Shown here: positions 36,415-46,000 of the stretch, piece by piece
How positions within the stretch are numbered: position 1 is the first letter of the stretch
How the letters are laid out: every line of letters begins with the position of its first letter
Origin: Anagrus nilaparvatae
Taxonomy: Eukaryota > Arthropoda > Insecta > Hymenoptera > Mymaridae
Assembly (NCBI GenBank): GCA_022575985.1
Contig: JAKSXM010000014.1
Location: 18,538,001 to 18,602,000 of the forward strand
Direction: 5' to 3'
Length of the DNA: 64,000 nucleotides
Program-made: the position numbers and the translations under genes
Notes under the pieces: model-generated
Database searches by the model: none
What the model saw: the letters and a program-made list of their open reading frames with translations, nothing else
Told to the model about the DNA's origin: nothing

Positions 36415-37155
36415 TTTTTTACAAACAACCAATGATTATGGAACATGTTCACTTAGAACGCACTGCAAAAAGTAACTTCCTTATATTAACAAAAAAATTA
36501 GAAAATTTTCGAAAAAATTTATAAATATTCGAAAAAAATCGTATATTTACTAAATTTAATATATTAACAAAAAATTCGAGTATTCTCGATTTTTTTTTGT
36601 GAATTTGCAAGAAAAATTGATAATTTACAATTTTTTTTCGAAAATTTTCAAAAAATAGTTGTGAATTTACATTTTTTTTTCGAAAATTTACAAAAAATAT
36701 TTCTAAATTTACGAAAAATATTTATGAATTTACGACTTTTATCGTAAATTTACAAAAAAAATCGAGAATTCTCGAATTCGTCGATAATATACTAAATTTA
36801 GTAAATTTACGATTTTTATCTAATATTTACAAATTTTTTTGAAAATTTACTAATTTTTCGAAAATGTTCTAATTTTTTTGTTAATCTAGGGAAGTTACTT
36901 TTTACAGTGCAGTTTTAACGTATACTCCCTAATTTTCATAGTTCTAGAATCGAAATTATAATAAGTCCATAAACCTAAAGGATTCTAGGCTCTTGTTCAC
37001 ATCAGGGCCTAAACAGGCCCTGACTCCCATCAAATTATTCAAAGTCCTTAAATTGAAAATATTCCATTTCACTCCACCCCCCTAAAAACGTCAATTTTTC
37101 ACCCCACCTGCCGTGCCGGACTTTTTAAACTACCCATCCAATCAACATGTTCCAT
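36415..37155 (-). repeat. Copy of the G-run array repeat interrupted by a CACTG element
   Basis: The left part ends GAACATGTTCACTTAGAACG at 36460. After the insertion the text resumes at about 36911 as AGTTTTAACGTATACTCCCT, then 'taagtcc' units and a C-run block, ending near AACATGTTCCATG (about 37150). An uninterrupted copy at 11635 (GTTCACTTATAACGTTTTAA) shows where the insertion fell. Confidence 0.7.
36461..36909. mobile_element. 449-bp CACTG MITE with arrays of palindromic words
   Basis: CACTGCAAAAAGTAACTTCC is inverted at the right end (GGAAGTTACTTTTTACAGTG). The interior is an array of words such as CGAAAATTTTC, TTCGAGTATTCTCG and CGTAAATTTAC in mirrored order. It has the architecture of the much larger 23215-27667 element but a shifted motif. 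The target duplication is not clear here. Confidence 0.85.
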
Positions 37156-38040
37156 GTTAATATTAACCTAGATTAAAAAATCTTTGAGGTCGGATGTCTT
37201 TCTTACCAAAGTATTAAAAATACATACTCTAGTTGAACTAAAATAAAACAGTTGTCTAAAAAAGAATTTAAAAAAAAGTGTAATTTTTGCGATTATGAAC
37301 TACATAAATACCCTGCCAACTAGCTGGCACTGAGGTTCCTCAAACAATGGGCTGTAATCTTAATTTACAACATGGATTGGTCGCGCCGGCGTTAATGGAT
37401 TTTAAATCATTTTTGCATAATTAAAAAGAGACAAATATAAAAAAAGCTAATTTTATTTTTTTTTATAAAATTTTATTTTATTAGAATATATAATTATCCC
37501 TTAATAATTAAAATATTGGGTAACATGATTTTTTTTGTTTTGTCAAAGAAATGGTTGGTAACGATACGAAAATTACAAATATTCGCTCAATTATTATAAA
37601 AAGATAGGAGCTTTTACCAGAATTTATAATAATTTCTTATAATTTATTTTCTCAGTGTACTTCTTGCATTTGACCAATCTTCCGCAACAATGATAATAAT
37701 AATAATAATAATATTTTGTAATAAAAAAAATAACCACATTAATTGCTTCAAGATTTTAACATTATTTATATTATTTCTATTAATCACAAAATAATAAATT
37801 ATTTAATTCAATAAATTGTTTGATTCTTTAAAAAATGCCAATATAACTTTTAAATCTTAATTTTAAAATGCAAACATAACCATTTAATATTTTTAGGCTG
37901 TTTATTATTATTTATAATTTCATTAAGCTGCATGCATAAATAAACATAGCAACGAGCAAAATACTCCAAGGAAGTCAAAAAGAGGCAAGATTTCCATCAC
38001 TCTTTCTTGTGTGTTATAATTTATATCAAAATAAAAAAAA
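37156..38040. other. AT-rich intergenic sequence
   Basis: No gene. GGTCGCGCCGGCGTTAATGG at 37380-37399 resembles the inverted end of the TTAA element at 5598-6856 and may be a solo remnant. An (AAT)n run lies at 37693-37712. Confidence 0.5.
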
Positions 38041-38044
38041 AATT

Positions 38045-39310
38045 GTGATCGGATACAAAAAATTACTATAAACTAAATTTCTAAAACTTGTACTCTCATT
38101 AAAATAAATTAGATATGTCCAAAACGAAAAATAAATTTGGTGTTTTATGTATTTTTTTGTGAAAAAAATTTTAGGAAAAAAATTTTCAAAAAATTAAGTA
38201 TCAGATTGGAGATATCAAGTAAAAACCATACTTTCAAGTATAAGTACTTTCATAGAAATGAATGAGGTATTACATCCAAATTAAAAAAAAAAAGTATTTT
38301 GAGATTTTTTTAATAAACAAATGTTTGGAAAAAAAATTAGGTCTTAATTCGATAATGGTTTTGAAATATCACTAGTTACAATATTTTCAGATATTAGTAC
38401 TTTCATGGAATTAAATGAGGTATTACACCAAAAAAAAAAAAAAATATTGCAGTTTTTTTTATTTTTCTTTTTTTTTAATTTTGACAAAAAAGTTTTTAAA
38501 AAATTAAGTACCAGATCCAAAAAATAACAATAAACAAAGTTCTTAAAACTAGTACTTCCATGGAAATAAATTAGGTACTACGTCCAAAAAGAAAAAAAAA
38601 ATTTGTATTTTTTGTATTTTTTTGTGAAAAAAATTTTAGAAAAAAAATTTTCAGAAAAATAAGTATCCGATTCGAGATATCATTTGAAAACTATACTTTC
38701 AAATATAAGTACTTTCATGGAAATAAATGAGGTATTACATCCAAATTAAAAAAAAAAGGGGGGGTTTGAGATTGTTTGATAAAAAAATGTTTGAAAAAAA
38801 AATTAGGTCTTAATTCGATAATGGTTTTGAAATATCACTAGTTACAATATTTTCAGATATTAGTACTTTCATAGAATTAAATGAGGTATTACACCCAAAA
38901 AAAAAAATATTGCATTTTTTTTTATTTTTCTATTTTTTTAATTTTGACAAAAAAAATTTTGAAAAAATTAAGTACCAGATCCAAAAAATAACAATAAACA
39001 AAGTTCTTAAAACTAGTACTTCCATGGAAATAAATTAGGTACTACGTCCAAAAAGAAAAAAAAAATTTGTATTTTTTGTATTTTTTTGTGAAAAAAATTT
39101 TACAAAAAAAATTTTCAGAAAATTAAGTATCCGATTCGAGATATCATGTAAAAACCATACTTTCAAATATAAGTACTTTCATGGAAATAAATGAGGTATT
39201 ACATCCAAATCAAAAAAAAAAAAAAGTACCTCGAGCTTTTTTGGTGAAAAAATTTTTGAAAAAAAAATTAGGTCTTAATTCCATAATGTTTGTGAAATAT
39301 CACCGATTAC
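38045..39310 (+). repeat. Satellite array with a three-monomer higher-order unit
   Basis: The core AGTACTTTCATGGAAATAAA, followed by TGAGGTATTACATCC, recurs near 38087, 38245, 38396, 38552, 38708, 38866, 39016 and 39172, so the monomer is about 155 bp. Monomers fall into three types (A, B, C) repeated in order as a unit of about 463 bp: AAAACTAGTACTTCCATGGA at about 38545 recurs 464 bp later. The pattern is A-B-C, A-B-C, A-B. Poly-A and poly-T runs separate the cores. It ends in a CA microsatellite. Confidence 0.9.
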
Positions 39311-39317
39311 ATACATA

Positions 39318-39320
<3 letters not shown>

Positions 39321-39353
<33 letters not shown>
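39321..39353. repeat. (AC)n microsatellite
   Basis: About 16 perfect AC units at the end of the satellite array. Confidence 0.95.
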
Positions 39354-39357
<4 letters not shown>

Positions 39358-39480
39358 GACTTTTTTTAAAAACCGGTTTTTTAGCTTCCTGGGGTCCCAA
39401 AACGTGCTTATATGCCAAAAAATAGAAAATTAAATTTTGACCTAACACAATGGTTCCTCTTTGAGGAACCAAAAAGAGCT

Positions 39481-40025
39481 GGAAATGTCCATATATATGA
39501 TAAATCTTATTTAAATAAAAATATTTGAATTTTCCTTAATAATAAACATTTATATTTAATAGACTTATAATAATAACAATAATAATAATAACATTTATTC
39601 TTAATATTTTGATACTCAAAATAAAACTGTTTGAATGTTTACATTATTAAAAGATTATATTAAACCTCTGTTATTTGGTTATAAATTTAAAAATTTTGTC
39701 AGTTTCATTCTGCTCAGCATTAGGCAATGTTCAATATAACCTTAAAATTAAAAGAAAAAATATTTAATCCTGTTAAATTCGGTAAAATTTTAATCAAAAA
39801 GTGATATTAAAAAAAAAACTGTTTTTATGAATGTTTAGAATAAAATTGTTATTAAAATATTGTTTTACTTGAATAAAAAGTGTGTGTATATTTTATTTAT
39901 TATAACAAAATTATCTATTGTAGTGAAATCCAAGTGAATTAAATTAAGTTATTTTTTTCGTTCATTTAAAAATAATTTGTCGTCTTAAAAAAAAGTGTTA
40001 TGTTATATAAATTGAGTTTGTTAAA
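39481..40025 (+). promoter_or_regulatory. Presumed promoter and 5' UTR region of the BRCT-RBR gene
   Basis: This AT-rich stretch lies between the microsatellite and the start codon. It holds no RING, ankyrin or other coding block in frame with exon 1, and a TAA at 40008-40010 closes the frame. Many TATA-like words occur, so no single core promoter can be chosen. An upstream non-coding exon cannot be excluded. Confidence 0.3.
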
Positions 40026-43000
40026 ATGGCTGAAAGACCAATAAAAATAATTTATGGAGGCCAGCATACCGTTGTTATAGAAGAAATATTAAACGAATTC
40101 ATACAAACTTTTAATATACAATTAGAAAAGCAATTTGATAACACGATAACCCATGTAATTTTACCATCAGGTTATAAAAATTATGATTTTTGTATGAGTG
40201 TTGATTATCCAAAATACGTTAATGGTATTATTCATAAAAAATATGTTATATCATTTGATTGGGTTAAAGATTCTATAAAATATAAAATTTTGTTAAATGA
40301 AGAGCCATATGAATGTATAGACAATTGTTTTAATGAATATATCAGTAAAAAATCTAGATTGTCCAATGATTTATTTAAAAATTTTTCATTTACTTTTAAC
40401 GATAATAATATTCTAATTTATGAAGAAAATATTAATAATTCAAGTTTATTTAAATTTTTACAACAAGATTTAACGGTAATTTATTTTGGCTTTACTGAAA
40501 TTTGACTTTAGATTTTACAATATTAATAATCGTTATTTATTATTTCAGAATTTAATAACCAGTAACGGCGGAATTGTAACAAATGATGCTTATGCGTTTG
40601 GTGATAATAAAATTCATATCAATCTATTCGCAAAAGAAAATGGTATTACGGAGAACAAAGGTAATTTATGTCATATTTTTTATAAGGAATATTATTTTTA
40701 ATTTATTTTGTTTTGTTTTGTCAGACTTTTGGGCTTGAATTTGATTTTTAAAAAAATTTTTAAACATAAGTTTAGTTGTTTTTAACAGATTTAAATTAAA
40801 TGTAATTTTTTTGGCAGAACTAAAAATTAATTTAGAGTATTATCAAAAGAAAAGAATTTAAGATAAGAGTTTTAATTATCTTTTCCATAATTTAATAGCA
40901 AAAATAAAAATTTTATTTTACTCATAATTGACAATTTTGTTTTAATAACTAAGGAAAAAATTTAAAAAAATTTTTTAAACTAAAAGGGTCGGCAAAAAAG
41001 GTTTAAAATATTTTGTTGTTAAAAAAATAACTAAAAATAGACATTTTAGTTTTTTTGTTCAATTTTTAAAACATTTTTTATTTTTATTATAAATCCAGTA
41101 AAAAATGTTTTTCAAGAAATTATAGAAATATATCGTAAAATTCGATTCCGAGCTCAGAAAATCAATTTGAACTGAGCCTGAACGAGAAAATCCACAATTA
41201 TTTTATTTCCTTTAAGCATCAATGAAGAGCCTTATGAGTGTTTTATCTTAAAACAGACAAATGAATCATCAAAATTGTTTAAAAATTCACTTTTAGCCAA
41301 AAAATAAAATCCTTAAGATCCTTTCTGAAAGCATTGCATCAAAAAATTACGATTTAAAAAAAAACCATTTTAAAAATTTTTTAATTTTCCGCCAAGTCCC
41401 GTGAAAAAATTAAAGTTTTACTTCCAAGTTTAATAATCCGAAATTTTACATCGGCGTGGAAATGTTGTCTTTTGAATAGTTTTTAGGAATGGCGAGTCGT
41501 TAAGTCTTAATTGGTCCTTATTTAAAATTTTTTAAAATAAAATTGTCAATTGTGAAGATTTACAGCTTTTTAGAAAATAAGAACTTTTTTTAAAAATTGG
41601 TCCATAAAAATAGGTTAGCAAAAATCAAGAATTTAATCTTGGGAGCTAAAAATTTCGCGAAAAAATTTGAGGAGAGACATATTTTAGTTAATTAAAATAA
41701 AAACTGAAACTAATTTTTTTTTACCAATTTGTGCGACCTTTTAGTTCAGCCTTGCTTCAGTTGAAATGAATTCTAACATGTATAACATATTAGACTGACA
41801 AAAAAAAAACGACTTTTCGATTTTTTAAGGTACTCAAGCGTTTTTGGGTACCACTTTATGAAAAAAAAAGCCCTAGGTAAACCGCATCTAAAAATATTTA
41901 GTCGTTGGACTCGCCAAAGCGTTTTCGATTTTTCAAAATTGATTCAGGAGCGTCGGGGGAGATTACAGCTACTAAATTTAAGAGGCAACAAAAAAATAAA
42001 ACTTCGGGGGGTATTTCATAGTTTTTTTGGTTACTAAAAACGATGGAATCATTTATTTTAAATTATTTCTTTAAGGCAAAAAGTTATGAGCTAATTTCGG
42101 TCTTAAAAATATCAAAAATTGGACAGTTTTTGGCGTCAAAAACATGCTGCGGACTAAAAAATGTTAGAAATTATTTTAAAGGGGCATTTCGAATGATCAT
42201 TGGGTCACTAAAAACGATGAAATTGGTTATTTTTATTTATTCTTTACGGATTCAGAGTTATGCGCCAAATATTGTAGCTTGATTTCCCAAATTTAGCTTT
42301 TTTTTGAGTTGAATGACTGTCAAGCGTACAGATAACTTTTTTGAGCCTCTAGAAAGGTAAGTTATCATAGTTTAGTGTTTTTTGAACACCGATGCATTGG
42401 TTGCTTAGATTTTTTAATGTATTTTTATTATTCTATTTTATTTTTTTATTTTTTTTTTTTTTGCCTGGATGGGGGGAGACAAGCTCCAGAGCACCCGACT
42501 TAATTTAAAAGCCCCTAGCGCTCCACCTGTTAAAGTCCCCGTTGGTCCATCCTGGTCCCTTTAAGTAAGAGCCCTGGATGTCCCGGTATTGTTTTGTGTT
42601 TGTTTCCCTTAGATGGTGCTCGCGGTTAGTGTCCCAAAAGTGACAACCTGCAGATATCTTGCCTCTATAGGGAAGTCCAGACCTGGTTCCGTGCGAGCAT
42701 GGTCCCAGAATCACCCTTCCTTTGAGGGTTCGAATAACTGCTTAATTGCTCCCTTGTGTGTTAGTGTCACAGAAGTGACAACCTGCAGAGATCTTGCCTC
42801 TGTTGGGAAGTCCAGACCTGGTTCCATGCATTAAAGCATGATCCCAGAGTCACCCTTCCTTCGAGGGTCCGAATAACTGCATGGTTGCTACCTTGTGTGT
42901 TAGTGTTCCGAAGATGAAAACCAGAGGTCAGAATAACCCCCTTCAGGTTCTTCCGGCAATGACCGAACTCCAGGTTCCCCAGTTAGGGGCATCGATCAGG

Positions 43001-46000
43001 GCGCGCACAGACCTTTAGGCATAGCCCATAGACATATGTTACCGAGATCTTACCACAGTTCGGGTATACCTGTTGCAGGTTCACCTTAGGCTTCCCCCTC
43101 AGGTGGTCTCCGCCCTCCTATGAAGTTCTCGAGGCCTAGTGACCTTATGAAGTTCACTAGGCTCTGAGGCTTCAATGGTCCAACATCTTCTGTGTTCGTT
43201 AGTGAAAATTCGAGGTACCGTCTACGACGTTCCTCTAGCGCTGGGCAAGCCCAGATCAGATGTTCGGTGGTTTCTGTCGATTCATCGCAGAATCTGCAGT
43301 TCCGAATATCGTTTATGTTCCCCCATCTGTGATGGTTCAATACGGAGTGTCCCGTTATCCAGCCCACCACAACACGATTATATATGCATTGTTTGCTTAG
43401 ATTTTTTAATGTATTTTTATTATTTTATTATTTTTATTATTTTTATTATTTTTATTTTTTTATGTATTTTTTTATTTATTTATTATTTTTTTATTACAAC
43501 CAATGCTACGGTGTTCAAAAAACACTAAACTATGATAACTTACCTTTCTAGGGGCTCAAAAAAGTTATCTGTACGCTTGACAGTCATTCAACTCAAAAAA
43601 GTGCTAAATTTGGCAAATCAAGCTACAATATTTGGCGCATAACTCTGAATCCGTAAAGAATAAATAAAAATAACCAATTTCATCGTTTTTAGTGACCCAA
43701 TGATCATTCGAAATGCCCCTTTAAAATAATTTCTAAACATTTTTTAGTCCGCAGCATGTTTTTGACGCCAAAAACTGTCCAATTTTTGATATTTTTAAGA
43801 CCGAAATCAGCTCATAACTTTTTGCCTTAAAGAAATAATTTAAAATAAATGATTCCATCGTTTTTAGTAACCAAAAAAACTATGAAATACCCCCCGAAGT
43901 TTTATTTTTTTGTTGTCTTTTAAATTTAGTAGCTGTAATCCCCCCCGACGCTCCTGAACCAATTTTCAAAAATCGAAAACGCTTTGGCGCTGTCCAACGA
44001 TTAAATATTTTTAGATGCGGTTTACCTAGGGCTTTTTTTTCATAAAGTGGTACCCAAAAACGCTTGAGCACCTTAAAAAAACGAAAAGTCGTTTTTTTTG
44101 TCAGTCTAATATGTTATACATGATAGAATTCATTTCAACTGAAGCAAGGCTGAACTAAAAGGTCGCAAAAATTGGTAAAAAAAAATTAGTTTCAGTTTTT
44201 ATTTTAATTAACTAAAATATGTCTCTCCTCAAATTTTTTCGCGAAATTTTTAGCTCCCAAAATAAAATTCTTGATTTTTGCTAATTTCAGTAAAACTTTT
44301 TAATTTAACTCTAAATTTTGTATAGGTGTCACCTGTCACACTGCAATTTTTAATCACTAATATTCTCTCATGGCTATAGCCAATTAATTAATTATCCATT
44401 TTTTGCCCAAAATGACCAAGTTTTAAATTGCTACCAAAATTATAATTTTTTACGGCTTTGAGTCCCAAAAATTTTCAACAAATTTTAAGTTTTCAAAAAT
44501 TATTTACCAGTTTTTTTTTTTCGTTTTAATTTAGAATATATTAAAAAAATTTTATTTTTATCAGTACTTTTAAAAAGCGATATTTTAGCAGCAATTTAAA
44601 AGTTGGTAATTTTGAACAAAAATAGCCAATTGTTAGCTATAGCAATGAGAAATTTATTGAGAAAAATTGCGCTATACGAGGCTTAAAGGGTGACACTTAC
44701 ACAAAGGTAGTTGTCTGCACTTGTTAGAATAATTTGAATTTAAGGACTTCAAGGACTTTTATAATAATCAGAGAATATACGTTAAAACTGCTACAAGTCA
44801 ACTGACATGACCCATGCTCGTTTATGGTGTTAACGCACAAACCAGTTGTTTTTTTTTTTTTTTTAATTAGTAATGCAAAACAAATATTTCCTAAAAAACA
44901 AAAAGTTGAACTATAACTACACTAAAAAATTTTTGCATTAAAAATTACGAACACTCGATGAAAAGAGTTTTTTTCAAAAAAGATTTTCAATAGCTATCTA
45001 GAAACTCTTCATACGTTCAAAGTAAGGGTGTTTGGACTGAAATGGACCATTTTTGAGTTTTTAAAGGGTTAGTAGGGGTAGTTTTTATGAAAATGTACGA
45101 TTTTTTTTTGAATGGAGTCCCTGTAGTCAAATTTGCTGCTGAACCGAAATCTAATTTTTATTTTGAGATGCAACACCTCTGAATGCTCAAAAATTGGCAT
45201 AAAAAAATTAAAGAAATCGCACTTGAAAAAGATAAAGAAAAACTTAGCGTTCTATCTATTGAAAATCTTAATGTTTTCATTGAGAATCTGTAAACTTCTG
45301 CTAAAGGATTAAAATTATTGTATACAATTTTAAATTTGATATCGATTAGTAAATTTACCAACATGCTACTATCATTAGTAATTTTTGTAATATTATTAAT
45401 ACCTATATTGTTTATTAAAAGTCATAATATTTTTTGTTTGCTTTTTAGAAAATCTACCTAATTGTAAAACATTAAACCTGCATTGGAAATGGATTCTGCA
45501 TAGTCTTAAAGAGTATAAATTGAGGCCAATGAATTTTTATTTAATTGGAAAAATAGAAAACGTTCCAGAAAATTTAAAATATTTAATCTCAGATAATATT
45601 AATGAATCTTTAACAGAATTAAAAAATTTTCTCCCGAACCTTGATGAAGATTTCATAACAAGATATTTTAGATGTAATTTACAAACAGTATTTTGTAATA
45701 ATTCATTAGCACATAAAAATACATGGTTAAACACTTTAACGAATTATTTAATTGAAAATGGAGGTAATCATTTAAAAAAAGTAGAAGAAAAAAAAGTTCA
45801 ACCTAATGCAAATGAAATACATGAAAATTACGAACATCTAATTGGAATTTTCCCAAACATTGATCCAACTTATTTGTTGAAACAAATTGAAAATAAAAAA
45901 CCGGAAGTTGAAATAAATGATTTAATAAACAATTTGTTAGAAACAGAATATCCAACAAGAGATGATTACTTAAAGAAAATGAACATCAATGAACAGCAGA

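Larger units (their letters stand above)
42433..43385 (-). mobile_element. 5'-truncated non-LTR retrotransposon (LINE) with A-rich tail and target-site duplication
   Basis: On the minus strand the element runs from a truncated 5' end near 43385 through the end of a reverse-transcriptase ORF, about 620 bp of 3' UTR, and an A-rich tail (read as poly-T at 42433-42462). A direct duplication of about 38 bp flanks it: 42394-42432 and 43386-43423, both containing GCTTAGATTTTTTAATGTAT. Base composition is clearly less AT-rich than the surroundings. Poly-A, 5' truncation and a long target duplication are typical of target-primed reverse transcription. The C-terminal zinc motif fits the I/R1/Jockey-like group, but the clade is unresolved. 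Confidence 0.88.
41612..44285. mobile_element. Fold-back element with about 800-bp inverted arms in intron 2
   Basis: The left arm, about 41612-42403, is repeated as its reverse complement at about 43497-44285 with only scattered mismatches; for example GACTGTCAAGCGTACAGATA on the left is inverted near 43570-43590. The arms hold no open frame of their own. The loop was AT-rich and now contains a LINE fragment. The element fills more than half of intron 2, so the primary transcript could form a very long hairpin. The outer ends (TTAGCAAAAATC and its complement) do not match a family I know. Confidence 0.85.
40661..45448 (+). other. Intron 2 of the BRCT-RBR gene, repeat-filled
   Basis: The donor is AAAG/GTAATT and the acceptor CTTTTTAG/AA. 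At 4788 bp it is far longer than the gene's other introns. Contents in order: AT-rich DNA, the fold-back element with its LINE, the GTGTCAC element, and a fragment of the array repeat with CAAACCAGTTG near 44840-44850. The gene appears to tolerate these insertions because all exon frames remain intact. Confidence 0.8.
40026..45540 (+). other. Exons 1-3 (start): tandem BRCT region of the fusion gene
   Basis: BRCT1 has the family's hydrophobic THVILPS strand (residues 42-48), the YPKYVNGI helix (61-68) and the VISFDWV tryptophan block (74-80). [18 protein letters not shown] segment (108-124) matches the BARD1 inter-BRCT linker pattern (a basic SRL stretch, then a leucine-rich lead-in). BRCT2 follows: LITSNGGIV (residues 152-160, the glycine turn) and [17 protein letters not shown] (198-214, the second tryptophan block). 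Lys63 sits where BRCA1 has its phosphate-contacting lysine before a Tyr/Phe, but the upstream Ser-Gly pair is replaced by Gly-Gly (11-12). Phosphopeptide binding is therefore plausible but uncertain. Intron 1 is only 73 bp; intron 2 is 4.8 kb and repeat-filled. Confidence 0.82.

Noticed and set aside
39275..39472. ORF of repeated Val-Cys over the CA repeat
   Set aside because: Translation of a microsatellite, not a protein.
42505..42834. Short ORFs in the LINE 3' UTR
   Set aside because: They lie in tandem-repeat units downstream of the polyprotein stop and show no coding signature.
43175..43528. 117-codon plus-strand ORF over the LINE
   Set aside because: It is antisense to the recognised LINE C-terminus and ends in low-complexity isoleucine/phenylalanine.
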